Shown piece by piece: positions 37,980 to 50,699 of a stretch of DNA of 64,000 nucleotides. The notes under the pieces were generated by a model that worked only from the letters and a program-made list of their open reading frames with translations, was not told the origin of the DNA and searched no databases. How positions within the stretch are numbered: position 1 is the stretch's first letter; every line of letters begins with the position of its first letter. Origin of the DNA: Actinomycetota bacterium (lineage in GTDB: Bacteria > Actinomycetota > Actinomycetes > Nanopelagicales > Nanopelagicaceae); assembly GCA_947450545.1 (NCBI GenBank), contig CANFVU010000001.1:86052-150051 (forward strand). Reading direction: 5' to 3'. The position numbers and the translations under genes are program-made.

Positions 37980-38861
37980 TTAACCTTTGAGAATTGCACG
38001 CATAAGTTCAGCAGTTTCACTTGGCGTCTTGCCAACTTTCACTCCTGCAGCTTCGAGAGCTTCTTTCTTTGCTTGTGCTGTTCCTGATGAACCAGAGACG
38101 ATTGCACCAGCGTGACCCATGGTCTTACCTTCGGGCGCAGTAAATCCTGCAACATAACCGACAACAGGCTTGGTGACATATTCAGCGATGAATGCCGCAG
38201 CACGCTCTTCAGCGTCACCCCCGATTTCACCAATCATGACAATTGCATCAGTCTCGGGATCGTCTTGGAATGCACGCAAGCAATCGATATGTGTAGTTCC
38301 GATAATAGGATCTCCACCAATTCCTACTGCAGTGCTGAAACCGAAATCACGAAGTTCATACATCATTTGATATGTAAGAGTTCCAGATTTAGAAACCAAT
38401 CCGATACGGCCAGGACCAGTGATATCAGCTGGAATGATTCCCAGATTGGATTGTGAAGGGCTGATGAGGCCTGGGCAGTTAGGACCGATGATTCGTGTCT
38501 TGCCCGTGCTCTGGCTGTGCGCAAAGAATGCAGCAGTATCGTGTACTGGAATTCCTTCAGTGATAACAACAACGAGAGGAATCTCAGCGTTGATTGCATC
38601 CATCACGGCCGCCTTCGCAAACTTGGGAGGCACGAATACAACAGAAGCATTTGCACCTGTCGCTGCCATTGCTTCTGCAACAGTGTTGAAAACTGGAAGG
38701 GTTTTGCCACCGATCTCTACGCTTTGACCACCTTTGCCGGGAGTGACGCCCCCAACGACGTTCGTTCCGGATGCGATCATGCGACCAGTGTGTTTCGTTC
38801 CTTCAGAGCCAGTCATGCCCTGAACAATTAAACGAGTCTCTTTATTAATGAAGATAGCCAT
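37980..38861 (-). CDS. sucD: Succinyl-CoA synthetase alpha subunit
   Basis: Substrate-level phosphorylation step of the TCA cycle. The 293-residue protein has [16 protein letters not shown] (CoA-binding Rossmann region) near residue 15, [11 protein letters not shown] near 123, and GHAGAIVSG near 248, where the His is phosphorylated. Its start overlaps the sucC stop by one base, coupling the two subunits. Confidence 0.97.
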   Translation of the reverse strand: MAIFINKETRLIVQGMTGSEGTKHTGRMIASGTNVVGGVTPGKGGQSVEIGGKTLPVFNTVAEAMAATGANASVVFVPPKFAKAAVMDAINAEIPLVVVITEGIPVHDTAAFFAHSQSTGKTRIIGPNCPGLISPSQSNLGIIPADITGPGRIGLVSKSGTLTYQMMYELRDFGFSTAVGIGGDPIIGTTHIDCLRAFQDDPETDAIVMIGEIGGDAEERAAAFIAEYVTKPVVGYVAGFTAPEGKTMGHAGAIVSGSSGTAQAKKEALEAAGVKVGKTPSETAELMRAILKG

Positions 38862-40021
38862 TATTTAGCCGCCAATTCCGCAGCTTTTGCAGCCGCTCCA
38901 TCCATGGTGTCGAGCTGCTGCACAAGTGGATGCGCTGCTTCATTCAAAATTCGACGACCTTCGAGAACGTTATTGCCATCTAGGCGCACAACGATTGGCT
39001 TAGTTGCCTTATCTCCCAAGATATTGAGCGCTTGAACGATTCCGTTTGCAACAGCGTCGCACGCTGTGATGCCTCCGAAAACGTTAACGAAAACGCTACG
39101 CACATCAGAGTCGCCCAAAATAATTGAAAGACCGTTAGCCATCACTTCTGCTGAAGCGCCACCACCGATATCCAAGAAATTTGCAGGCTTGACGTTGTAC
39201 TTCTCGCCAGCATAAGCAACGACATCGAGTGTGCTCATGACAAGACCAGCACCATTTCCGATGATGCCAACTTCGCCATCAAGTTTTACGTAGTTGAGAT
39301 CGAGCGCTTTAGCTTTTGCTTCCAATGGATTCGCTGCAGCATGGTCAACAAGATCTGCATGGTTAGCATGACGAAATTCTGCGCTGTCATCCAGAGTCAC
39401 TTTGCCGTCGAGGGCAACAATTCGACCATCTTCAGTTTTAACAAGTGGGTTGATTTCCATCAACGTTGCATCTTCGGCAACAAAAGCTGCCCAGAGCTTC
39501 ACAAGAACATCAGCAACTTGATCTTGAACTTCTGCTGGGAACTGTCCAAGGCGAGCAATCTCTTTTGCTTTATCGAGAGTTACGCCAACGTTTGGATCAA
39601 TTCCGACGCGAGCTAATTTTTCAGGTTGAGATTTTGCGACTTCTTCAATTTCCATTCCACCAGCAACTGATGCCATGACAAGGAAATTGCGATTTGCACG
39701 GTCTAACAGAATAGATGCGTAATACTCTTCAACGATTGGAGCTGCTTGTGCAATCATCACTTTATGAACGGTGTGGCCTTTGATATCCATACCGAGAATT
39801 GCTTTAGCTTTTTCGCGCGCATCTGCTGCGTCTTGAGCAAGTTTTACGCCGCCAGCTTTACCGCGTCCACCAATTTTTACCTGAGCTTTTACGACAACTC
39901 GTCCACCCATAGCTGATGCTGCCTTTTCGGCTTCATCCGCAGTCGTAGCAACTGCGCCAGCGAGAACTGGAATGTTATGAGATTCGAAGAGATCTCGAGC
40001 TTGATACTCAAAGAGATCCAC
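38861..40021 (-). CDS. sucC: Succinyl-CoA synthetase beta subunit
   Basis: ATP-grasp subunit of the TCA-cycle enzyme. The 386-residue protein begins [19 protein letters not shown] and shows [20 protein letters not shown] near residue 43, MEINPLV near 193, and [13 protein letters not shown] near 255. GTG start with GGGGAA six bases upstream, so it is an SD-led gene. It opens the sucC-sucD-perM-purN-purH-folD-DUF3017-mdh-icd run; its promoter should lie in 40022-40087, where no clear consensus stands out. Confidence 0.96.
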   Translation of the reverse strand: MDLFEYQARDLFESHNIPVLAGAVATTADEAEKAASAMGGRVVVKAQVKIGGRGKAGGVKLAQDAADAREKAKAILGMDIKGHTVHKVMIAQAAPIVEEYYASILLDRANRNFLVMASVAGGMEIEEVAKSQPEKLARVGIDPNVGVTLDKAKEIARLGQFPAEVQDQVADVLVKLWAAFVAEDATLMEINPLVKTEDGRIVALDGKVTLDDSAEFRHANHADLVDHAAANPLEAKAKALDLNYVKLDGEVGIIGNGAGLVMSTLDVVAYAGEKYNVKPANFLDIGGGASAEVMANGLSIILGDSDVRSVFVNVFGGITACDAVANGIVQALNILGDKATKPIVVRLDGNNVLEGRRILNEAAHPLVQQLDTMDGAAAKAAELAAK

Positions 40022-40087
40022 TAAATTCCCCGATCATCTAATAGTTACAAAGAATGGCTAATACACAAGAATCCTACTAGTTGCGGA

Positions 40088-42310
40088 CTAGAGCTTCTCC
40101 ACGGGGGCATATCGAAGCAAGAGGCGCTTCTCGCCAAGGGAGCCAAAATTGATGGTCGCTTCAGCTCGATCGCCTTCACCACTGACGCTAACGACTGTGC
40201 CAAGGCCAAATGTGTCATGAGCCACACGGTCGCCAGTATTTAAGATGACAGCAGCAGTTGGAGCAACTCGCTTGCCTGTCGCTTTTGGTGGTGGGCCAAA
40301 TGATTTTTTAATCCGAGGAGTACGAACTTCACTTTCCCAGTTATTCCATGACATAACTTCGCTTGGAATTTCAGAGAGAAAACGTGAAGGCTCATTGCTC
40401 TTCCAATTTCCAAAGGCCATACGAGAAAGCGCGCGTGAAAGATAGAGCCGTTCACGGGCTCGAGTTAATCCAACGTATGCAAGTCGACGCTCTTCTTCGA
40501 GATCGGTGACATCATCGGCTTCAGATTCAAGTGCGCGGAAATGAGGAAAGATGGACTCTTCCATGCCGGTGAGAAATACAGTTGGAAATTCCAAACCTTT
40601 CGCAGTGTGGAGAGTCATGAGCGTGACAACGCCTCCATGGTCTTCGCCTTCGGGAATTTGATCAGAATCTGCAACAAGTGAAACGCCTTCTAAGAATCCG
40701 GCGAGCGTTGCTTCTTCGCTCTCTTCAAGTTCAGATTCTTCATACTCCCGTACAACGCTGACAAGTTCATAAAGGTTTTCAAGGCGGCTCTCATCTTGAG
40801 GATCCGTACTTTTCTTTAATTCACTCTCCATCGTGCTCTGTTCGAGTACAGCTTTTGCTATCTCTGATGGTTTTGTTTTCGCTTCCACTAAAGTCCGCAA
40901 GGTATACATCAGTTGGAGAAAATCGCGGATTGCTTGCAGAGACCGCGCCGGAAGTTCGGATTCAATTTGATTCATCGCTTCCCACAATGTAATCCCGTGC
41001 TTTTTAGCGAATTCGTCCACTAACTCAATGGCTCGGTCGCCAATTCCTCGCTTGGGGGTATTCACAATTCTGCGCAGGGATATCTCATCGGAAGGATTCA
41101 CGAGTACTTTCAAATAGCCCAAAATATCTTTTACTTCAGCGCGCTCAAAGAAGCGAAGGCCGCCGACGACTTTGTAAGGAATACCTGAACGAGCCAGTGT
41201 TGCTTCAATCGATCGAGATTGCGCATTCGTTCTGTAAAAAATTGCTGTATCTCCCGGGTTAGAGATTCCCTCATCTTTCAAGCGACGAATTTCAGAAGTG
41301 ATGAACTCAGCTTCTTCATGATCTGTGTCAGCAACAAACCCTGCGATGTGCGCGCCAGCGCCAGAATCTGACCAGAGGTTCTTATCTTTACGTCCCTTAT
41401 TATTTGAAATAACAGAGTTTGCGGCAGTTAAAATATTTTGAGTCGAACGATAATTCTGCTCCAACATAATCGTTTGGGCATGAGGATAATCTGCTTCAAA
41501 TTGGAGAATATTTCGAATATTCGCACCGCGAAATGCGTAGATGGATTGATCGGCATCACCCACAACGCATAACTCGGCCATCGGCAGACCTTCATTTTCG
41601 GTTCCGACAAGTTCGCGAACAAGCATGTATTGGGCATGGTTGGTATCTTGATATTCATCAACCAAGATATGTTTAAAGCGAGAGCGGTAGCGAGCGCGTA
41701 CTTCTGGAAACTTCTGCAGAACTTCGACAGTTTTCATAATCAAATCATCGAAATCCATGGCATTAGATGCTTCAAGGCGTCGTTGGTAGACCGGATAAAT
41801 TTCAGCAGCCATCTTGTCGACGAAATCAAACTCTGCTCGAACGAATTGGCTAGGCGTCTGTAGCTCATTCTTTGCATTTGAAATACGCGCTTGAATCGCT
41901 CCAGGCTTGATCTCCGTTCCATCAAGCCCAAGTTCTTTCATGATGCGCTTAATCAAACTAGAACTATCTGCCGAATCGTATATTGCGAAAGAAGTTGTAA
42001 AACCTAACTTTGTAGCTTCATTACGAAGGATTCTCACACATGCAGAGTGGAATGTTGAGACCCACATTGATTTGGCACGATCTCCTACAAGATCTGCCAC
42101 GCGCTCCTTCATTTCAGCTGCAGCTTTATTGGTGAAAGTAATAGCGAGTACTTCGTAGGGGGCTACGCCGCGATTGCCGAGAAGGTAGGCAATTCTGCGG
42201 GTAAGAACCCGAGTTTTACCTGAACCAGCGCCAGCTACAACGAGGAGCGCAGCGCCCTCATGCACAACAGCATCTCTTTGCTGTGGGTTGAGGTCTTCAA
42301 GTAATGACAC
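40088..42310 (-). CDS. pcrA: ATP-dependent DNA helicase PcrA/UvrD
   Basis: 3'-5' SF1A helicase in repair and in resolving replication-transcription conflicts. The 740-residue protein has the Q-motif LNPQQRDAV, Walker A AGAGSGKTRVLTRR near residue 28, DEYQDTN near 228, QNYRST near 290, and VGLTRARERLYLS near 632. The C-terminal 50 residues (GDRVAHDTFGLGTVVSV) are the Tudor-like domain that binds RNA polymerase in PcrA. GTG start at 42310, six bases after TACACT. It is divergent from the PIG-L deacetylase with 23 bases between start codons. Confidence 0.97.
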   Translation of the reverse strand: MSLLEDLNPQQRDAVVHEGAALLVVAGAGSGKTRVLTRRIAYLLGNRGVAPYEVLAITFTNKAAAEMKERVADLVGDRAKSMWVSTFHSACVRILRNEATKLGFTTSFAIYDSADSSSLIKRIMKELGLDGTEIKPGAIQARISNAKNELQTPSQFVRAEFDFVDKMAAEIYPVYQRRLEASNAMDFDDLIMKTVEVLQKFPEVRARYRSRFKHILVDEYQDTNHAQYMLVRELVGTENEGLPMAELCVVGDADQSIYAFRGANIRNILQFEADYPHAQTIMLEQNYRSTQNILTAANSVISNNKGRKDKNLWSDSGAGAHIAGFVADTDHEEAEFITSEIRRLKDEGISNPGDTAIFYRTNAQSRSIEATLARSGIPYKVVGGLRFFERAEVKDILGYLKVLVNPSDEISLRRIVNTPKRGIGDRAIELVDEFAKKHGITLWEAMNQIESELPARSLQAIRDFLQLMYTLRTLVEAKTKPSEIAKAVLEQSTMESELKKSTDPQDESRLENLYELVSVVREYEESELEESEEATLAGFLEGVSLVADSDQIPEGEDHGGVVTLMTLHTAKGLEFPTVFLTGMEESIFPHFRALESEADDVTDLEEERRLAYVGLTRARERLYLSRALSRMAFGNWKSNEPSRFLSEIPSEVMSWNNWESEVRTPRIKKSFGPPPKATGKRVAPTAAVILNTGDRVAHDTFGLGTVVSVSGEGDRAEATINFGSLGEKRLLLRYAPVEKL

Positions 42311-42333
42311 GGGTGGAGTGTAGCCTTCGCACT
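42311..42333. promoter_or_regulatory. Bidirectional, leaderless promoter between pcrA and the PIG-L gene
   Basis: AGTGTAGCCT at 42317-42326 fits the symmetric pattern ANNNTANNNT. The minus strand reads TACACT (42322-42317) six bases before the pcrA GTG; the plus strand reads TAGCCT (42321-42326) seven bases before the PIG-L ATG at 42334. The two -10 elements share the central TA. Confidence 0.7.
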
Positions 42334-43059
42334 ATGCCTCCAATTGATGACAGCCAGATTGAACGTATTCTCTTTGTAACAGCCCACCCAGATGACTTGG
42401 ATTTCGGAGCTGCCGGAACTATTGCCCAATGGACCGATAAGGGAATCTCTGTTTCATATTGCGTCTCAACAAATGGAGACCAAGGCGGGGTGGATCCATC
42501 TGTATCTCGCAGTGAAATGCCACGAATTCGCCAACAAGAACAACGCGATGCCGGCGCAGTAGTCGGCGTTAGCGATATTCATTTTCTTAATTATGTCGAT
42601 GGGCATCTCCAACCAACCATTGAACTACGCAAAGATATTGTTCGAGTTATTCGCAAAGTGCGCCCCCAACGTATGGTCATCCAGAACCCTGAAAGAAATT
42701 GGGAGCGAATCTTCTCGAGCCACCCAGACCATATGGCTGCAGGTGAAGCTGCAATGCAAGCTGTCTATCCAGATGCAGGTAATCCTTTTGCATTTGAAGA
42801 TTTATTGAAATCTGAAGGTCTAGAACCGTGGACAGTGCAGGAAGTGTGGGTGATGTCCCCTAATGAAGTGAACCATTATGTAGATATCACCTCGACAATT
42901 GACCGCAAACTTGCAGCAATTAAGTCTCACGTCAGCCAAACCGCTCATTCAGAAGAACTCGATGGTCGTATTCGTGAGTGGGGCACTCGTAATGCAGAAG
43001 CTCAAGGCTTGCCTGCTGGATCGTATGCGGAAACTTTTAGAGTTGTAGCAACAGCGTAA
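42334..43059 (+). CDS. PIG-L/LmbE-family zinc deacetylase
   Basis: 241 residues from ATG 42334. Zn-dependent N-deacetylase fold with VTAHPDDLDFGAAGTI near residue 17 (His-Asp-Asp zinc/catalytic motif) and FSSHPDHMAAGEAAMQ near residue 137. Family members act on GlcNAc-containing substrates, including mycothiol biosynthesis (MshB) and mycothiol conjugates (Mca); which applies here is not clear. An in-frame ATG at 42304 overlaps pcrA and lies upstream of the -10, so it is less likely. Its stop abuts that of the convergent cyclophilin gene. Confidence 0.85.
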   Translation: MPPIDDSQIERILFVTAHPDDLDFGAAGTIAQWTDKGISVSYCVSTNGDQGGVDPSVSRSEMPRIRQQEQRDAGAVVGVSDIHFLNYVDGHLQPTIELRKDIVRVIRKVRPQRMVIQNPERNWERIFSSHPDHMAAGEAAMQAVYPDAGNPFAFEDLLKSEGLEPWTVQEVWVMSPNEVNHYVDITSTIDRKLAAIKSHVSQTAHSEELDGRIREWGTRNAEAQGLPAGSYAETFRVVATA

Positions 43060-43773
43060 TTATTTAACGCTTACTCTTTCAATTCCTACAGTCTGTTTAG
43101 GCGTTCCATCTGTACCGCCACCTGCAACACCTTGAGCTGCAATGGCTTTGAGAATATCTAGCCCCTTAACAATCTTTCCCCAACGCGTGTAGCTCGCGCC
43201 AAGAGTAGTGTCGGCATAAACCAAGAAGAATTGGCTGCCATTAGTGCCATGACCGGTTTGAGTTAAACCAGAGTTCGCCATCGCAACAGTGCCTTCAGGA
43301 TAATTATTCTGAACTGCTTCAGGAAGATTCTCATTGTCATAACTAAAGAGTGGTCCACCAGAGCCGGTAGCTGTTGGGTCTCCACATTGAAGAACATAGA
43401 GTCCGCTTGTTGTGAGACGGTGGCAGAGAGTCTGATTGAAATATCCGCCCTTAGCGAGAGTCGACATCACAAGAACAGTAAGCGGTGCGTGCGTACCATC
43501 GGCTTCAATAACTATTTGGCCGCAATTTGTTTCAAAAGTAAATGTGCGATTCTTTACCGGAAGCTTCACAGCAGGAGGTTGGATCTGTGGCTCTTTGTGA
43601 GCAGATGCAGAAGTTGAGGCGCAGAGTGCTTTAGGGGCAGCGCCTTTCTTCTTTGAATCTGATTTAGAAATTGAAGAGATTTTAGAATCCTTGGCAAAAG
43701 AGGTGGATGAAAGAGCCGCCGATGCAAAAAGTGAAAGCGCAACGAGTGCGATTACCTTCTTCTGCTTCATCAT
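43060..43773 (-). CDS. Exported cyclophilin-type peptidyl-prolyl isomerase
   Basis: About 237 residues. N-terminal export signal (MMKQKK followed by a hydrophobic stretch, ending near STSFA), then a Lys/Ser-rich linker and a cyclophilin domain from about residue 70: FETNCGQIVIEADG, GGYFNQTLCHRLTTSGLYVLQCGDPT, NGSQFFLVYAD and GKIVKGLD. It should help fold exported proteins. There is no lipobox; an internal Cys (ALCAS) lies beyond the signal. ATG 43773 follows GGGAATAA; ATG 43785 or 43770 is also possible. It is last in the guaB-guaB3-guaA run. Confidence 0.88.
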   Translation of the reverse strand: MMKQKKVIALVALSLFASAALSSTSFAKDSKISSISKSDSKKKGAAPKALCASTSASAHKEPQIQPPAVKLPVKNRTFTFETNCGQIVIEADGTHAPLTVLVMSTLAKGGYFNQTLCHRLTTSGLYVLQCGDPTATGSGGPLFSYDNENLPEAVQNNYPEGTVAMANSGLTQTGHGTNGSQFFLVYADTTLGASYTRWGKIVKGLDILKAIAAQGVAGGGTDGTPKQTVGIERVSVK

Positions 43774-43775
43774 TC

Positions 43776-45326
43776 TTATTCCCATTCAATAGTTCCAGGA
43801 GGTTTGCTTGTTATGTCGAGAACTACTCGATTTACTTCGCGAACTTCATTGGTAATACGCGTTGAAATCTTCTCCAATACATCGTATGGAAGTCGACTCC
43901 AATCCGCTGTCATTGCATCTTCACTTGAAACCGGGCGAAGAACAATGGGATGCCCATATGTTCGTCCATCCCCTTGAACTCCAACGCTTCGAACATCTGC
44001 GAGAAGTACAACAGGGCACTGCCAAATTTCGCGATCCAACATCGCTAACTTTAATTCATGACGAGCGATGGAATCGGCTTTTCTCAAAATTGTAAGCCTA
44101 TTCTCAGTAACTTCACCGACAATACGAATAGCCAAGCCTGGACCTGGGAATGGTTGGCGCCAGACAATCTCACCCGGCAACCCTAATTGCAGGCCTACTT
44201 CGCGTACTTCATCCTTGAAGAGAGCGCGCAGAGGCTCAATCAATTTAAATTGAAGGTCATCGGGCAATCCACCAACATTGTGGTGCGATTTAATATTTGC
44301 TGCGCCTTCTCCCCCACCAGATTCCACAACATCTGGATAGAGAGTTCCTTGTACAAGAAAATCAATTGATTCATTAGCTGATAAAACGCGCGCTGCTTCT
44401 TCAAAGGAACGAATAAATTCCGCGCCAATAATCTTTCGTTTGGCTTCTGGGTCCGTTACTCCCGCAAGAGAGTTGAGGAACTTCTCGCGAGCATCGACAA
44501 CCATTAGCTCAACTCCAGTTGCGGCGACAAAATCCTTTTCTACTTGCTCTGCTTCACCTTCACGAAGGAGTCCATGATCGACAAAAACGCAGGTAAGTTG
44601 AGATCCGATTGCTTCTTGAACGATTGCAGCTGCTACAGCTGAGTCCACTCCGCCCGAGAGACCACAAATGACACGGCTCTTTCCGACAGCAGCGCGAATT
44701 TTTTCTACTTCTTGCACAACGATATTTTCACTCGTCCATACCGGTTTGCATCCAACAATGTCGATGAGCCAACGACGCAGAATTTCTTGGCCATTTTCTG
44801 AGTGCAAAACTTCAGGGTGGAATTGAACTCCGGCAAGAGTTCCATCACCATTTTCATAAGCAACAATTGGAGTATCGGCAGTCTTGGCTGTCCCGGTAAA
44901 ACCTGATGGAACTTCAGTCACGCTATCGCCGTGGCTCATCCACACATTGAATTCAAATGGAAGATCTTTCAACAGCTTTGAATCGGATCGATGTTGCATT
45001 GCAGTGCGACCGAATTCAGATTTACCAGTTTGAGTAACAGTGCCACCTAGCGCTGCCGCCATTGCTTGAAAACCGTAACAAATTCCAAAAACAGGAATCT
45101 TGTGGCTAAAAATTGCTGGATCAAGCGTTGGAGCTCCTGCTTCGTAAACGCTTGAAGGGCCACCCGAAAGAATGATGGCTTTGGGTTTCTTTGCCAACAT
45201 ATCTGCAACAGACATTGAGGATGGAACAATTTCAGAATAGACCTGAGCTTGTCGTACGCGACGAGCGATGAGTTGGGCGTATTGAGCCCCAAAATCAACG
45301 ACGAGAACGAGCTCTTGTTCAGCCAC
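43776..45326 (-). CDS. guaA: GMP synthase (glutamine-hydrolysing)
   Basis: Aminates XMP to GMP. The protein has an N-terminal glutaminase domain ([12 protein letters not shown] with the nucleophile Cys near residue 82, [10 protein letters not shown] with the triad His) and an ATP-pyrophosphatase domain ([13 protein letters not shown] near residue 225), ending in the dimer motif [10 protein letters not shown] choose GTG 45326 (516 residues) because it gives an 8-base overlap with the guaB3 stop (GTGGCTGA); a TTG at 45338 would lie deeper inside guaB3. guaB and guaB3 lie directly upstream. Confidence 0.95.
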   Translation of the reverse strand: MAEQELVLVVDFGAQYAQLIARRVRQAQVYSEIVPSSMSVADMLAKKPKAIILSGGPSSVYEAGAPTLDPAIFSHKIPVFGICYGFQAMAAALGGTVTQTGKSEFGRTAMQHRSDSKLLKDLPFEFNVWMSHGDSVTEVPSGFTGTAKTADTPIVAYENGDGTLAGVQFHPEVLHSENGQEILRRWLIDIVGCKPVWTSENIVVQEVEKIRAAVGKSRVICGLSGGVDSAVAAAIVQEAIGSQLTCVFVDHGLLREGEAEQVEKDFVAATGVELMVVDAREKFLNSLAGVTDPEAKRKIIGAEFIRSFEEAARVLSANESIDFLVQGTLYPDVVESGGGEGAANIKSHHNVGGLPDDLQFKLIEPLRALFKDEVREVGLQLGLPGEIVWRQPFPGPGLAIRIVGEVTENRLTILRKADSIARHELKLAMLDREIWQCPVVLLADVRSVGVQGDGRTYGHPIVLRPVSSEDAMTADWSRLPYDVLEKISTRITNEVREVNRVVLDITSKPPGTIEWE

Positions 45327-46428
45327 GGCTAATAACAACCTCTACCTTTTGGAATTCCTTCAAATCTGAGTATCCGGTTGTGGCCATTGCGCGACGTAGT
45401 GCGCCAAATAGATTCATCGACCCATCTGCAGTGTGCGATGGACCAGTAAGAATTTCTTCAAGCGATCCCACTGTTCCGACATGAACGCGATTGCCGCGAG
45501 GAAGTTCTGCATGCGCAGCTTCTTGACCCCAGTGCCAACCCATTCCTGGAGCTTCTGTTGCTTTTGCAAGCGGTGAACCCATCATGACTGCATCTGCACC
45601 ACATGCGATTGCTTTCGCAATATCGCCACTCTTGCCGACAGAACCATCTGCAATAACGTGAACATAACGTCCGCCAGATTCATCCATGTAATCGCGACGT
45701 GCGGAAGCCACATCTGCAACTGCAGATGCCATGGGCACTTCAATTCCCAAAACATTTCGTGTTGTGTGAGCAGATCCGCCACCAAAACCAACGAGAACAC
45801 CAGCTGCACCTGCGCGCATCAAGTGTTGTGCACTATTTCCGGTTGCTACTCCACCAACAATGACAGGTACATCAAGATCATAAATAAATTTCTTCAAATT
45901 CAACGGCGCTGTTTCTGAGGCAACATGTTCAGCCGAAACAGTTGTTCCGCGAATAACAAAGAGATCAACGCCAGCATCAATTACAACTTTGTGGAATTCT
46001 GCTGTACGCGCTGGTGAAAGCGCTCCAGCTACAGTGACTCCAGCTGCGCGAATTTCAGCGATACGAGATTTAATGAGCTCAGGTTGAATTGGCGCTGCAT
46101 AGAGCGCTTGCATACGAAGAATTGCTTGCTCCTGAGGGAGTGAAGAAATTTCTCCTAAAGCAATACGTGGGTTCTCGTGACGAGTCCACAAACCTTCGAG
46201 GTTCAGTACGCCAACACCACCAAGCTTTCCAATTGCAATCGCTGTTTCAGGTGAAACAACTGAATCCATCGGCGCTGCGAGCATTGGTAAATCAAATTTG
46301 TACGCATCAATCTGCCATTGAATAGAGACTTCTTTAGGATCGCGTGTACGGCGGCTTGGAACAATGGCTATGTCATCGAAAGAGAATGCTTGACGCGCTC
46401 TTTTACTAGGGCCGATTTCAATTTCCAT
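45319..46428 (-). CDS. guaB3: GuaB3-family IMP dehydrogenase-related protein, catalytic Cys replaced
   Basis: 369-residue TIM-barrel protein without CBS domains, as in the actinobacterial GuaB3 family. The barrel features are present ([43 protein letters not shown]). At the loop where IMP dehydrogenases have a catalytic Cys (GSICTTR in the neighbour), this protein reads GSAHTTR, with His221 in place of Cys. DNA at 45765-45785 confirms the reading. It is likely inactive as a classical IMPDH and may be structural, regulatory or use another chemistry. Lies between guaB and guaA. Confidence 0.9.
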   Translation of the reverse strand: MEIEIGPSKRARQAFSFDDIAIVPSRRTRDPKEVSIQWQIDAYKFDLPMLAAPMDSVVSPETAIAIGKLGGVGVLNLEGLWTRHENPRIALGEISSLPQEQAILRMQALYAAPIQPELIKSRIAEIRAAGVTVAGALSPARTAEFHKVVIDAGVDLFVIRGTTVSAEHVASETAPLNLKKFIYDLDVPVIVGGVATGNSAQHLMRAGAAGVLVGFGGGSAHTTRNVLGIEVPMASAVADVASARRDYMDESGGRYVHVIADGSVGKSGDIAKAIACGADAVMMGSPLAKATEAPGMGWHWGQEAAHAELPRGNRVHVGTVGSLEEILTGPSHTADGSMNLFGALRRAMATTGYSDLKEFQKVEVVISRG

Positions 46429-46442
46429 AGTGATAACCGTTC

Positions 46443-47579
<1,137 letters not shown>

Positions 47580-47600
47580 GTGGGAACTCGTGAGTATGAA

Positions 47601-47637
47601 AAAAGGGCCCCATTCTTTAATAGAACGGAGCCCTTTT
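47601..47637 (-). terminator. Intrinsic terminator after groEL
   Basis: On the minus strand, AAAAGGGC at 47637-47630 begins a stem that pairs with GCCCTTTT at 47608-47601, with an AGAA/TTCT inner part and a T-run. It lies 11 bases past the groEL stop and ahead of the guaB promoter. Confidence 0.85.
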
Positions 47638-47647
47638 AATTCACTTA

Positions 47648-49598
<1,951 letters not shown>

Positions 49599-49635
49599 GG
49601 TATTTCTCCTTCGATTACCAGTTAATAGCCTGTGG

Positions 49636-49662
49636 TTAGCAGAGTCACTCCGAGAGTGCTAA
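49636..49662 (-). promoter_or_regulatory. Degenerate CIRCE element upstream of groES
   Basis: Minus strand: left arm TTAGCACTC (49662-49654) is a perfect CIRCE half; a 9-base spacer follows; the right arm CTCTGCTAA (49644-49636) differs from GAGTGCTAA in its first three bases. Arm order, spacing and location match the HrcA operator. A -10-like TATTAA follows near 49625. Confidence 0.75.
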
Positions 49663-49673
49663 AGCGGACTCTA

Positions 49674-50699
49674 CTAGCGCCAGATAACTTGCTCCAAACC
49701 GGTGCTCGATTGGGCTTCCAAGCCTAAGGAGGAGGCTGGCAGGCCGCGTGAAACGGCTAGAGAGGTGAGGGCAGCGACCATTGCGCCGTTATCCGTACAT
49801 AAAGCGGCAGGCGGGGTCCGCAGGTGGATCTTGGCAGCCTGGCAACGTTCGGCAGCGACCTGGCGAAGACGCGAGTTGGCAGCGACGCCCCCGGCCATGA
49901 TCAAAGCTTCCATGCCATTGGCTTTAGCGGCAGCAATCGCTTTGCCCAGAAGCACATCGACCACTGCTTCTTGAAACGATGCAGCAACGTCGGCAACTTT
50001 AGCGTCAGGAACTTTCTGGAGATATCTCGATACTGCAGTCTTTAGCCCAGAGAATGAAAAATCATAAAGATGATCAGAGTCGTTTGTTAAGCCACGTGGA
50101 AAATCAATAGCGCTGGCATCTCCCTCTTTCGCAACTCGGTCGATTGCAGGACCTCCAGGAAATTCCAATTTCAATATTCTGGCAATCTTGTCGAAAGCTT
50201 CTCCTGCTGCGTCATCAATCGTTGATCCAAGAACTGCGACGTCGGATGCAAAATCTGAAACTTTAAGAATCGAACTATGCCCTCCGCTCACCAACAAACC
50301 GATTGCTGGCGAGAGCTGGTGATCTGAATTTAGAGCATCCACTGCTAAGTGAGCAGAGAGGTGGTTTACTCCATACAACGGTTTATTCAGCGCAAGTGAG
50401 AGTCCCGACGCAGAACTAACGCCAACCAAAAGTGCACCAATTAATCCTGGTCCAGCAGTCACACCGAAGGCATCAATATCGTTGAGGGAAACATCCGCAT
50501 CTGCGAGTGCTCGATTGAGTACAGAATGAATTGCTTCTAAATGTGCGCGGCTTGCAATCTCTGGTACTACCCCGCCGAAACGCGCATGTTCCTCAACGCT
50601 GGATGAAATCACATTTGCTAAAAGAGTTCTGCCTCGTACGATTCCAATTGCAGTTTCATCGCACGATGTTTCGATTCCTAATACGAGTGGCTCAGTCAT
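49674..50699 (-). CDS. tsaD: tRNA N6-adenosine threonylcarbamoyltransferase
   Basis: Transfers threonylcarbamoyl to A37 of ANN-decoding tRNAs. The 341-residue ASKHA-fold protein has [29 protein letters not shown], the metal site [11 protein letters not shown] near residue 110, and [10 protein letters not shown] near residue 137. Its ATG overlaps the stop of tsaB-rimI (ATGA). tsaE, tsaB and tsaD are in one run, so most of the pathway is coexpressed; TsaC would lie elsewhere. Confidence 0.97.
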   Translation of the reverse strand: MTEPLVLGIETSCDETAIGIVRGRTLLANVISSSVEEHARFGGVVPEIASRAHLEAIHSVLNRALADADVSLNDIDAFGVTAGPGLIGALLVGVSSASGLSLALNKPLYGVNHLSAHLAVDALNSDHQLSPAIGLLVSGGHSSILKVSDFASDVAVLGSTIDDAAGEAFDKIARILKLEFPGGPAIDRVAKEGDASAIDFPRGLTNDSDHLYDFSFSGLKTAVSRYLQKVPDAKVADVAASFQEAVVDVLLGKAIAAAKANGMEALIMAGGVAANSRLRQVAAERCQAAKIHLRTPPAALCTDNGAMVAALTSLAVSRGLPASSLGLEAQSSTGLEQVIWR

